Assembly: GCF_030145145.1 (NCBI RefSeq)
Contig: NZ_JAQYWD010000007.1
Location: 1 to 64,000 of the forward strand
Source of the DNA: Desulfobacula sp.
Lineage (GTDB): Bacteria; Desulfobacterota; Desulfobacteria; Desulfobacterales; Desulfobacteraceae
Length of the DNA stretch: 64,000 bases
Direction: 5' to 3'
In this document: positions 53,619 through 62,467 of the stretch, in pieces
How positions within the stretch are numbered: position 1 is the stretch's first letter
Layout: each line of letters starts with the position of its first letter
The notes under the pieces: model-generated
What the model saw: the letters and a program-made list of their open reading frames with translations, nothing else
Database searches by the model: none
What the model was told of the DNA's origin: nothing
Position numbers and translations under genes: made by a program

Positions 53619-56294
53619 TTAATCAATCAGTTTGTTTTTCTTAGCCATGGCTGTGGCAAACTGAATTTCTTCTTTTTTTGTTTTTAATTGTCCGTCCAGT
53701 TTGGCATCTAATACCTGGTTAAGAATGGTCGTAAAAACAGGACCGGGTTTTATACCGATCTTTAATAAATCTTTTCCCGTTATAGATGCTTTTATGTTTC
53801 TTTGATGCGTATAAAAATTTGAGATGTCTTTCCTGATATCTTCTGTTTTGGCCAGCGCCATCATATACAAAATGTATTCTGTCTTAAAATGAATGAGCGC
53901 CCAGTAAAGATCCTGTTTCGTGTATGCGGGCGAGTTTTCAATCACAGTGAGTTTTTTTTCAGCCTTATATCTATTTTCCAGAAGAATGCTGCGCTCTTTT
54001 AACGGTACGTTGAGCCGGATACAGATTTGTTCACAGACCTTATATGAACACCGGTTCAAAAGTGCCATAAAATAAACCGCCCACCTTGGATAGGGTTCAT
54101 CCATATACAGCAGATCATGCCAGGCGAGTATTTTATTGACCGACTCGAGCAGTTGATATGTGTTGGGGATAATGATCAGGTCTTTATGAATCATTTTTTC
54201 AAGACCATAGGTTTGCATTGTTCGAATGGCGGGGATTGGGTTTTCTTCTTTGAAAATCTGCTTTAGTTCGGACAAGACCCGAAGACCGCTTAAATTTTTA
54301 AAGCAGTCAATGGTAATGGCATTTTGAATTAAATTGGAGGTGACTTTCCCAATCTTGAACCCAAACCGGTTTGAAAATTTAATGGCCCTGAAAATACGTG
54401 TGGGGTCTTCAACAAAACTCAGATTATGTATGATCCTGATGGTCTTATCTTTCAGGTCTCTGTTGGCGCCAAAATAGTCTATCATCATTCCAAAATTATC
54501 CGGATTCAGACTGATGGCCAGGGTATTGATGGTAAAATCCCTTCGAGCAAGATCCAGTTTGATGGAGCTTTTTTCAACAATGGGCAGTGCTGCCGGCGTT
54601 TTGTAATATTCTAATCTGGCAGATGCCACGTCAATTTTAAAATTATCCGGATATATAATGACAGCAGTGCCGAATTTTTTGTAGGTATTGATTCGGCACC
54701 CTTCTTTTTTTGCATAAACTTTAGCAAATTCAATGCCATCGCCTTCCACCACAATATCGATATCCTCAATCGGTCTGCTCAGCAACAGGTCCCGGACAAA
54801 TCCACCGACAACAAACATATTAAACCCCAGTTCATTGCCTGTTTTGCCGATGTTTTGAAGCAGGTGTTTTATCCGGTTATCCAGTCGCTGGTAAAGGATG
54901 TTTTCAATTTGTCTTTTTTTTGCATTCCGCTTGATCCCCAGTTCGGTTTCATTGCTTTTGAGCGCTTTGTTATGGGCAACCAGATAATTTAACAGGTCCG
55001 TGCGGGTTATGACGCCTTTAATCCATCCATCATCAATAACCGGCAGAATTCTGTGCTTGCCTTCAACAATAATATTTTCAATCTGGGCGACATCAGCGTC
55101 GGAAGAAATAGAACTGACCTCGGAATTCATGTATTCTTTCACCGGCAGATGGGCTAGTTTGTGGTATAATATTTTTTCGATGATTTGTCGGGTGATATAC
55201 CCTTTATACGTGTTTTCTTTTTTATCCACCACCAGCAGGGTGTTGATATTATATCGTGTCATCAGATTTCCGGCTGTTTTACAGGTAACCAGCGGCTCAA
55301 TGGTGATGGCAGGGGAGGTCATCAGGTTTTTTGCAATTTGAATGCTTTTGACCTCTTTTTGAAGCCGTTCTAAAAGCCTCATTTCAACTTGTGCCAGGGT
55401 TTGATTATCCACTTTTGCCGAAGCCGCATAAGAATGGCCGCCACCGCCAAATCCTGAAAGTATCTTGCCGACATCAACTTCCGGAATTCTATTCCTTGCA
55501 ATAATATTGACTTTATTGCCCATCAAAACAATGGCGAAAAAAATGTCAAGGTTCTCCATTCTCACAACTTTTTGTACCAGTGTCGCCAGATCCGTGATGT
55601 AAGTAGGAGAGGAAATAACAGAGATGTGGATATCAACGCCATTTATTTTATGGTGGGTCATTTCATTTAACAATTCATTTAACCACGTGACCTGTTCAGA
55701 TTTGATTTCCTTGACCACAAAACTGACAATGGTACTGAGACTGGCACCACAGGACAAGAGAAAGGCCGCTTGTTCAAGGTCTTCACGGGTGGTTGAATCG
55801 TAAGTAAACAACCCCGTGTCCTCATATATCCCCAAGGCCATAATCGTTGCTTCTTCAGGGTTGGGCAACAGGTTCTTCTCCTGTAACAAGGTGCTTAAAA
55901 TAGTGGTGGTTGCACCGGTTTGCCGGGTAATTTCAACCGCGCCGGTTAAATCGCCCTTCATGGCAGGATGATGGTCATAAATGTCTATGATAATATCTGT
56001 TCGACTGAGCAACTCGGAGACCTGGGTCAATCTGCTCTTTTGCCGTGTGTCAACAATCACCAGCCGTGATGTTTGAGAAAAGTCGATGGAACCCGGGTCT
56101 GCCATGTTAAACAGGTAACTTGTGGAACGGATAAAAAAGTCCCGTAAATTCTTTTCCTGGGAGCCTGGAAAGATAATAACCGAATCCGGATATAATTTTT
56201 GAGCGGCCAGCATTGAGCCGATGGCATCAAAATCTGCATTGATATGGCTGGTAATAATCGTCTCGGCTGTAATCGTTTTCTTTTTCTTACTCAA
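53619..56294 (-). CDS. DHH-CBS-tRNA nucleotidyltransferase fusion
   Basis: The 891-residue protein starts with a DHH phosphoesterase-like domain (SHINADFDAIGSM, IYDHHPAMKGD, GGGGHSYAASAKV; about 12-310). Two CBS domains follow (about 325-455, with GVITRTDLLNYL). A class II polyA polymerase/CCA domain follows from about 490 (FVVGGFVRDLLLSRPIEDIDIVVEGDG, with the Asp-x-Asp metal pair, and RRDFTINTLAISL). This layout is seen for A-adding or CC-adding enzymes in Desulfobacterota, where the CBS part probably senses adenylates. Which nucleotide is added is not decided here. It stands alone. Confidence 0.9.
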   Translation of the reverse strand: MSKKKKTITAETIITSHINADFDAIGSMLAAQKLYPDSVIIFPGSQEKNLRDFFIRSTSYLFNMADPGSIDFSQTSRLVIVDTRQKSRLTQVSELLSRTDIIIDIYDHHPAMKGDLTGAVEITRQTGATTTILSTLLQEKNLLPNPEEATIMALGIYEDTGLFTYDSTTREDLEQAAFLLSCGASLSTIVSFVVKEIKSEQVTWLNELLNEMTHHKINGVDIHISVISSPTYITDLATLVQKVVRMENLDIFFAIVLMGNKVNIIARNRIPEVDVGKILSGFGGGGHSYAASAKVDNQTLAQVEMRLLERLQKEVKSIQIAKNLMTSPAITIEPLVTCKTAGNLMTRYNINTLLVVDKKENTYKGYITRQIIEKILYHKLAHLPVKEYMNSEVSSISSDADVAQIENIIVEGKHRILPVIDDGWIKGVITRTDLLNYLVAHNKALKSNETELGIKRNAKKRQIENILYQRLDNRIKHLLQNIGKTGNELGFNMFVVGGFVRDLLLSRPIEDIDIVVEGDGIEFAKVYAKKEGCRINTYKKFGTAVIIYPDNFKIDVASARLEYYKTPAALPIVEKSSIKLDLARRDFTINTLAISLNPDNFGMMIDYFGANRDLKDKTIRIIHNLSFVEDPTRIFRAIKFSNRFGFKIGKVTSNLIQNAITIDCFKNLSGLRVLSELKQIFKEENPIPAIRTMQTYGLEKMIHKDLIIIPNTYQLLESVNKILAWHDLLYMDEPYPRWAVYFMALLNRCSYKVCEQICIRLNVPLKERSILLENRYKAEKKLTVIENSPAYTKQDLYWALIHFKTEYILYMMALAKTEDIRKDISNFYTHQRNIKASITGKDLLKIGIKPGPVFTTILNQVLDAKLDGQLKTKKEEIQFATAMAKKNKLID

Positions 56295-56429
56295 AAAATA
56301 ACTCCTGTTGTAATCGATTGATAAAATTTATATAGTCTATTTGTTTGGATTTTACAAATGATCTGACTTTGGTAAGTTTAAATTTTATCAAGGTCATCCT
56401 GGTTTGAAAACTGTTGAAAAGGATTGAAA

Positions 56430-57641
56430 ATGCCCACGATTTATGAATGGAAGGGAAAAAATCCCAAAGGAAGAAAAGTTAAGGGAGAAATGGAGGCAGA
56501 GACGAATGAACAGGTAAAACAAAATCTGAAAAGACGGAAAATTACACCTGTCAGAGTCAAAAAAAAACCCAAAGATCTTTTTGAGAACATAAAATTTCTT
56601 CAGCCGAAAGTCAAAGAAAGTGATGTTATTATATTTGCCAGACAATTTTCCACAATGATTGATGCCGGTTTACCGCTTCTTCAATGCCTTGATATCCTTC
56701 AGTCCCAGCAGGAGAATCCAACATTTAAAAAAAATTTGAAAAAAATTAAAGAATCTGTTGAATCTGGAGAAACTTTTGCGGATGCACTGAAAAAATTTCC
56801 AAAGGTGTTTAACGAACTATTCATCAATATGGTAGCCGCCGGAGAGTCCGGTGGAATTCTGGATGTTATCTTGAACCGGTTGTCGGCTTATATGGAAAAA
56901 ATGGCCAAATTGAAGCGACAGGTCAAGGGTGCCATGACCTATCCGATTATTACCCTTAGTGTTGCGGTCATTGTTGTTGCCATTATCCTGGTTTTTGTCA
57001 TCCCTGTTTTTTCAGAAATGTTTGCCGACTTTGGGGCCACATTACCCGGACCGACGTTATTGGTCATGAAGCTCAGCGAACTTGCCATTAGTAATATCGG
57101 GTATATCATTGGAGGGATATTCGCCTTTTCGTTTATTATCAAACGGTTCTATGCCACCGCAAAAGGTCGCGTTCTGATGGACGACATGTTTTTAAGACTA
57201 CCGGTTATCGGTCTTTTGATCAGAAAAGTCGCTGTGGCCAAATTTACACGGACAACCAGTACAATGCTGTCAAGTGGGGTATCCATTCTTGAGGTCCTTG
57301 ATATTGTGGCAAAAACATCTGGAAATAAGATTATTGAGTTTGCCATCTACGATGTCAAAACCGGTATTGCCGAAGGACGATCAATGGCGGATCCATTGCT
57401 TGAGAGCGGTGTTTTCCCTTCCATGGTCTGTTCAATGATAGCGGTGGGTGAATCAACAGGTGCTTTGGATAATATGATGGAAAAAATAGCCGATTTTTAT
57501 GATGATGAAGTGGACCAGGCAGTTAAAAATTTGACAGATATGATAGAGCCCTTTATGCTTGTTTTTCTTGGGGTGGTTGTCGGCGGGTTGGTTATTTCCA
57601 TGTATTTGCCGATTTTCAGCATGGCCGGTGCCATCTCCTAG
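56430..57641 (+). CDS. pilC: type IV pilus / type II secretion inner-membrane protein PilC
   Basis: The 403-residue protein has a cytoplasmic N-terminus (PTIYEWKGKNPKGRKVKGEME) and two T2SSF domains, each with a GES motif (AAGESGGILD, AVGESTGALD) and three membrane segments. It is the platform protein of the pilus machine. The start at ATG 56430 has AAAGG; a TTG at 56424 is rejected. Only the kinase gene follows, so other pil genes are elsewhere. Confidence 0.9.
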   Translation: MPTIYEWKGKNPKGRKVKGEMEAETNEQVKQNLKRRKITPVRVKKKPKDLFENIKFLQPKVKESDVIIFARQFSTMIDAGLPLLQCLDILQSQQENPTFKKNLKKIKESVESGETFADALKKFPKVFNELFINMVAAGESGGILDVILNRLSAYMEKMAKLKRQVKGAMTYPIITLSVAVIVVAIILVFVIPVFSEMFADFGATLPGPTLLVMKLSELAISNIGYIIGGIFAFSFIIKRFYATAKGRVLMDDMFLRLPVIGLLIRKVAVAKFTRTTSTMLSSGVSILEVLDIVAKTSGNKIIEFAIYDVKTGIAEGRSMADPLLESGVFPSMVCSMIAVGESTGALDNMMEKIADFYDDEVDQAVKNLTDMIEPFMLVFLGVVVGGLVISMYLPIFSMAGAIS

Positions 57642-57645
57642 CCCC

Positions 57646-58947
57646 ATGAAAGCGACTCATTCTCGAGAAAAAGACGATTCCTTTGTTCAAATCAAATGGA
57701 TTATTCTGTCACGGATTGTTTTTGCCATTATTTTGATTGTATCCTGCCTTGTTTTTTCATCAGGGGAAAATTTATCCTTTTTCTTACAACCATTTTTGTC
57801 CTTGTATAATATTGCAGCGGGTATTTTAATACTTTCAATCCTCTATCTTGTCTGGTTGAATAAATTTAAAAAGCATCTGATGCTGGCATATTTCCAGACG
57901 ATTGCCGATACCTTTATTGTCACGGCCATTATTTTTGTTACCGGCAGTTACGACAGTATTTTTACCTTTCTTTATCTGGTGGTCATTATTTATACGTCCA
58001 TGGTGTTACTTCACAAAGGCAGCTTAATGATTGCCACGATTTCATGCCTCCAATATGGTATTTTGATTGAACTGGAATACTATAAAGTCATTACGCCCTT
58101 TTTTGGTCAGGTATATTTTTCCAGTGCAATAAATGAAAGTCACATTATTTACCGAATTATTATTTTCATCCTGGCTTGTTTTGCCGTGGCCATTTTAAGT
58201 GGTCTGCTGGCACTTCAGTTAAAGGGTGCCAAGCAGGATTTGAAAATGGTCCAGGAACACTTGAAACGGGTTGAAAAAATGGCCGCCATGGATGAAATGA
58301 TTTCCGGCATTGCCCATGAGATAAAAAATCCATTAGCGTCTTTATCAGGGTCTATTCAATTGCTTCAGGATGATACCCGTCCCGGCTCTTATGAAGACAA
58401 GCTGATGCAGATTATTTTACGGGAAACCGACCGTCTCAAAACCATTGTTAATGATATCCATTTGTTTGCAAAACCCCGCACAGATAATGCGCGTGAAATA
58501 AAAATAGCCACTGTAATTGAGGAGACGGTGTCGCTTTTTTTAAATGACCCTGAACAGAATAAAAAAATTGACCTTAATATGAATTTAGATCAAGACGGTT
58601 ATGTGTTTATGGATCCATCCCATTTGAGTCAAATTTTATGGAATTTATTAAAAAATGCAGCCCAGGCCATAAACGGGTATGGCCAGATCAACATTCAGCT
58701 CAAATCATCCAGAAATAACCGGGTGTATTTAATCATTGAAGATACCGGTATTGGAATCGGTCAGAAAGATGCCAGCCATGTTTTTGATCCTTTTTTTACG
58801 ACCAAACCCGCTGGAACCGGTTTGGGCCTCTCTATTATTCACCGGTTGATTGATACCTATAACGGGGTGATTGATTTTGAATCAACGCCTGGAAAGGGTA
58901 CGGTGTTTAATGTCTTTTTTAATGGTGCGTCCTCAGGAGGCAAATAA
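57646..58947 (+). CDS. PilS-like membrane histidine kinase
   Basis: The 433-residue kinase begins with five or six membrane segments (about 15-185) as in PilS. A short coiled coil follows. Then come HisKA (GIAHEIKNPLASL, His in HEIKNP) and HATPase (LWNLLKNAAQAI, DTGIGIGQ, GTGLGLSI). It starts four bases after pilC, so coupling with pilus assembly is likely. The PilR response regulator that usually follows is absent here. A frame extending to 57559 lies within pilC and is rejected. Confidence 0.85.
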   Translation: MKATHSREKDDSFVQIKWIILSRIVFAIILIVSCLVFSSGENLSFFLQPFLSLYNIAAGILILSILYLVWLNKFKKHLMLAYFQTIADTFIVTAIIFVTGSYDSIFTFLYLVVIIYTSMVLLHKGSLMIATISCLQYGILIELEYYKVITPFFGQVYFSSAINESHIIYRIIIFILACFAVAILSGLLALQLKGAKQDLKMVQEHLKRVEKMAAMDEMISGIAHEIKNPLASLSGSIQLLQDDTRPGSYEDKLMQIILRETDRLKTIVNDIHLFAKPRTDNAREIKIATVIEETVSLFLNDPEQNKKIDLNMNLDQDGYVFMDPSHLSQILWNLLKNAAQAINGYGQINIQLKSSRNNRVYLIIEDTGIGIGQKDASHVFDPFFTTKPAGTGLGLSIIHRLIDTYNGVIDFESTPGKGTVFNVFFNGASSGGK

Positions 58948-58954
58948 CAAAATC

Positions 58955-58984
58955 TTGACAATTTTATGCAAACTAGGCTATTTA
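58955..58984 (+). promoter_or_regulatory. promoter of the lysS-lol operon
   Basis: TTGACA (58955-58960) and TATTTA (58979-58984) are 18 bp apart, about 70 bp upstream of lysS. Confidence 0.5.
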
Positions 58985-59052
58985 TTCTTTCTTTATCAAA
59001 ACGCAAATTAAACGACCTGCAAACAGCAGTAAACATATGAAAGTAATTATTT

Positions 59053-60531
59053 ATGGATAAACAAAGCAAGCTGATACAACTTCGAAAAGAAAAAATAAAT
59101 GATTTGAAAGAAGGTGGAGTTAACCTGTATCCAAATGATTTCAAACCTTCCTGTTCCGTTAAATCACTGAAAGAAATTATTGAAACGTCCCCTGATACAT
59201 TAGGTGAAACAGGGGATCAATTTTATATGGCAGGAAGAATGATGGCCATCAATAAGATGGGGAAATCATCTTTTGTCCGGTTCAAAGACGGTTCTGAGCA
59301 ACTGCAGGTTTATTTGCAGAAAGACAGGGTGGGGGATACGTCCTATTCTCTGTTTAAAAAACTTGATATCGGAGATTTTATTGGTGTTAAGGGCCCTTTA
59401 TTTCAAACAAAAACCGGTGAGTGGACACTTCTGGCAAATGAGTTCAGGTTGTTATCCAAGGCGGTAAGACCGCTTCCGGAAAAATTTCACGGGATAAAAG
59501 ATCCTGAAAAAAGATACCGGCAGCGGTATCTTGATCTTGTAATGAACGAAGATACCCGACAAATTTTTATAAAAAGAAGCAAGATTGTCGCTGCCATGCG
59601 ACAATTTTTTGAAGAAAAGGGATTCATGGAAGTTGAAACCCCCATGATGCAGCCGGTGGCGGGTGGCGCTGAAGCAACGCCATTTAAAACCTGGCATAAT
59701 GCCCTGGGAATGGAGCTGTTTTTGAGGATCGCTCCGGAATTATACCTGAAAAGACTGGTTGTCGGCGGGTTCGAACGTGTATTTGAAATTAACCGGAATT
59801 TCAGAAACGAGGGGGTTTCAACGCGACATAACCCTGAATTCACCATGGTTGAGTTTTATCAGGCATATGCGGATTATGAAATGTTAATGGATTTAACCGA
59901 AGAAATGTTTGAATCCATTGCAAAACAGGTATCAGGATCAACAACCATAGACTACCAGGGACAGGCCATTGATTTTAAACGCGGATGGCAGCGCATCTCA
60001 ATGATTGAATCCCTTACCACCATCGGTGGAATTGATCCTGGAATGATAGACAATACTGACGCTCTGCTGAATTTTGCCATGGAAAACAAGATACAAATTA
60101 CAAAAAAAGACCGTCATGGCAAAATTTTAACCAAATTGTTTGATGTTCTGGTTGAACCCAAGTTAATCCAGCCCACCTTTATCACGGGCTATCCTGTGGA
60201 AGTTTCTCCCTTGTCCAGAAAAAGCGATAACAATCCGGAATTGACAGATCGGTTTGAATTGTTTATTGCCGGCAGGGAAATTGCCAATGGATTTTCTGAA
60301 ATCAATGATCCTGAAGATCAGCATAATCGGTTTTTAATGCAGGTCAGACAACGGGATGAAGGGAATTCAGAAGCCCATATCATGGATTCGGAATATGTGG
60401 AGGCGCTTGAGTATGGTATGCCGCCCACGGCAGGAGAAGGTATCGGTATTGACAGGCTTGTGATGCTGCTGACCAATTCTGCCTCCATTCGGGAAGTCAT
60501 CCTTTTTCCCCATATGAAAAAAAATGTCTGA
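59053..60531 (+). CDS. lysS: class II lysyl-tRNA synthetase
   Basis: The 492-residue enzyme has an N-terminal OB fold (FYMAGRMMAINKMGKSSFVRF). Motif 2 is FRNEGVSTRHNPEFTMVEFY, and motif 3 is GEGIGIDRLVMLLT at the C-terminus. The order and length are standard for bacterial LysS. The Lol permease gene starts three bases later, a common arrangement. Confidence 0.96.
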   Translation: MDKQSKLIQLRKEKINDLKEGGVNLYPNDFKPSCSVKSLKEIIETSPDTLGETGDQFYMAGRMMAINKMGKSSFVRFKDGSEQLQVYLQKDRVGDTSYSLFKKLDIGDFIGVKGPLFQTKTGEWTLLANEFRLLSKAVRPLPEKFHGIKDPEKRYRQRYLDLVMNEDTRQIFIKRSKIVAAMRQFFEEKGFMEVETPMMQPVAGGAEATPFKTWHNALGMELFLRIAPELYLKRLVVGGFERVFEINRNFRNEGVSTRHNPEFTMVEFYQAYADYEMLMDLTEEMFESIAKQVSGSTTIDYQGQAIDFKRGWQRISMIESLTTIGGIDPGMIDNTDALLNFAMENKIQITKKDRHGKILTKLFDVLVEPKLIQPTFITGYPVEVSPLSRKSDNNPELTDRFELFIAGREIANGFSEINDPEDQHNRFLMQVRQRDEGNSEAHIMDSEYVEALEYGMPPTAGEGIGIDRLVMLLTNSASIREVILFPHMKKNV

Positions 60532-60534
60532 TAA

Positions 60535-61758
60535 ATGACCTTTGAATCATTTATAGCCGTTAAATACCTTAAGGCAAAAAGAAAAGAAGGGTTTATTTCC
60601 CTGATCACGTTTCTTTCCGTGGCCGGCGTCACGGTGGGCGTCATGGCCCTGGTTATTGTTATTGCAGTGATGAGCGGCGCTGAAACGGATTTTCGAAAAC
60701 GGATTTTAGGGCTTGAACCCCATATTCTTGTGATGAATTACGCCGGTAAATTTGATACCTATTCCTCGATTTTAGAAAAACTTAAACAAAAAAAACTCAT
60801 CAAGGGTGCTGCACCGATTTTATTTGCCCAGGCAATGATCCGGTCAAACCATTCGTTTTCCGGTGTGATGGTTCGAGGAATTGATCCTGAAAAGGGATTT
60901 AGCCTTATTAAAGGGTTGGGTCCTGAACAATTGAACGAACGATTGGGTAAAGAACAGAAAAAAGGAGGCCTGCCTGGTATTATTTTAGGTCAGGAACTCG
61001 CCAACCTGGTGGGCGTGATAAAAGGTGACAAGGTGATTCTTATGTCCGCGAATGGATTTGTTTCTCCCATCGGCCATATTCCCTCAATGAAACGGTTTGT
61101 TGTCACGGACACATTTGATTCAGGCATGTACGAATATGACAGCGCTTTGGCCTATGTCCATTTAAAAGAAGCGCAACAGCTTTCCGGTGTTAAAAACAAA
61201 ATTTCAGCTATCGGTATCTGGATTGACGATGTGTTTAATGTCAAGTCGGTTAAAGACAGTCTGGCAGATACCCTGGGTTACCCTTTTTTTCTGCGGGACT
61301 GGATGGAAATCAATAAAAGTCTTTTTTCAGCTTTAAAACTTGAAAAAACGGCCATGTTTATTATTTTAACGCTGATCATACTGGTTGCCGCGTTTAATAT
61401 TGCCAGTGCCCTGATTATGATGGTGATGGAAAAAACCAAGGATATTGCCGTGTTAAAAGCCATGGGGGCAACGAACAAGACCATCAGAAGAATATTTATG
61501 CTTCAAGGGATGATCATTGGTTTTCTGGGGACATGTATTGGTACGATTTCAGGTGTTGCCAGTTGTTTTGTCCTGAAAAGATATGACTTTATCCAATTAC
61601 CGGATGCATATCCATTTTCTACCCTTCCTGTTCAACTTGAATATCTTGATGTTTTGGTTATTGCGGGGAGTGCTATTGTTATTTGTTTTTTTTCGACCCT
61701 GTACCCCGCTTATAAAGCATCAAAAATGGATCCGGTTGAGGCATTAAGATATGGATAG
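60535..61758 (+). CDS. lolC: lipoprotein-releasing ABC permease
   Basis: The 407-residue protein has a membrane segment near the start (VTVGVMALVIVIAVMSG). A large periplasmic loop (about 65-270) follows, then three C-terminal membrane segments. The FtsX-type TKDIAVLKAMGATNKTIRRIF and PAYKASKMDPVEALRYG are diagnostic of LolC/LolE. A single permease gene suggests the LolF-type homodimer or a second copy elsewhere. It overlaps lolD by 8 bp. Confidence 0.9.
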   Translation: MTFESFIAVKYLKAKRKEGFISLITFLSVAGVTVGVMALVIVIAVMSGAETDFRKRILGLEPHILVMNYAGKFDTYSSILEKLKQKKLIKGAAPILFAQAMIRSNHSFSGVMVRGIDPEKGFSLIKGLGPEQLNERLGKEQKKGGLPGIILGQELANLVGVIKGDKVILMSANGFVSPIGHIPSMKRFVVTDTFDSGMYEYDSALAYVHLKEAQQLSGVKNKISAIGIWIDDVFNVKSVKDSLADTLGYPFFLRDWMEINKSLFSALKLEKTAMFIILTLIILVAAFNIASALIMMVMEKTKDIAVLKAMGATNKTIRRIFMLQGMIIGFLGTCIGTISGVASCFVLKRYDFIQLPDAYPFSTLPVQLEYLDVLVIAGSAIVICFFSTLYPAYKASKMDPVEALRYG

Positions 61759-62440
61759 TTCAGTAACACCATTGATGTCACTTCAATCTGTTTCAAAAAG
61801 TTTTTATTCAAAAACAGCAAAAATTGAAATCTTGAACACGGCATCCTTTAATCTTTATAAAGGAGAGACCATCGCTATTATCGGTTCATCCGGCATTGGT
61901 AAATCTACTTTATTAAACATTATCGGTACACTGGATAAACCGGATACCGGCAAAATTTTTTTTCAGGACAAGGACTTGCTCGTATCCGGAGATGAAAAAA
62001 TTGCCAGTTTTAGAAATACAAAAATTGGCTTTGTGTTTCAATTCCATTATTTGCTTCAAGGGTTTTCAGCATTGGAAAACGTGATGATGCCAGGGTTAAT
62101 TGCCCATGAAAATAAAAAAACTATTGAAAACAGTGCGTTAAATATGCTTGAAAGAGTAGGGCTTTCATTAAGGATTTCCCATCGGGTTGAGGACCTTTCC
62201 GGCGGTGAACAGCAACGGGTGGCCCTGGCAAGGGCTTTGGTGATGAAACCGGAAATATTGTTGGCGGATGAACCCACTGGAAACCTTGATCAGAAAAACA
62301 GCAACAGTGTTCATGCACTAATTGATGAGTTGAACAAAGAAATCGGTATGACCGTTATTGTGGTAACCCATAATAATGAATTCGCCCGGATGATGAAAAG
62401 AACTGTTACCATACTGGATGGAAAAATAATTCCTGTTTAA
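61751..62440 (+). CDS. lolD: lipoprotein-releasing ABC ATPase
   Basis: The 229-residue ATPase has Walker A GSSGIGKSTLLNI, the signature LSGGEQQRVALARAL, Walker B ILLADEPTGNLD and a VTHN switch. It drives release of lipoproteins from the inner membrane towards the outer membrane. It is coupled with lolC and followed 27 bp later by bamA, which joins lipoprotein and outer-membrane protein export in one operon. Confidence 0.94.
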   Translation: MDSSVTPLMSLQSVSKSFYSKTAKIEILNTASFNLYKGETIAIIGSSGIGKSTLLNIIGTLDKPDTGKIFFQDKDLLVSGDEKIASFRNTKIGFVFQFHYLLQGFSALENVMMPGLIAHENKKTIENSALNMLERVGLSLRISHRVEDLSGGEQQRVALARALVMKPEILLADEPTGNLDQKNSNSVHALIDELNKEIGMTVIVVTHNNEFARMMKRTVTILDGKIIPV

Positions 62441-62467
62441 TGAGATAAAAGAGTTAGGGATAAAATC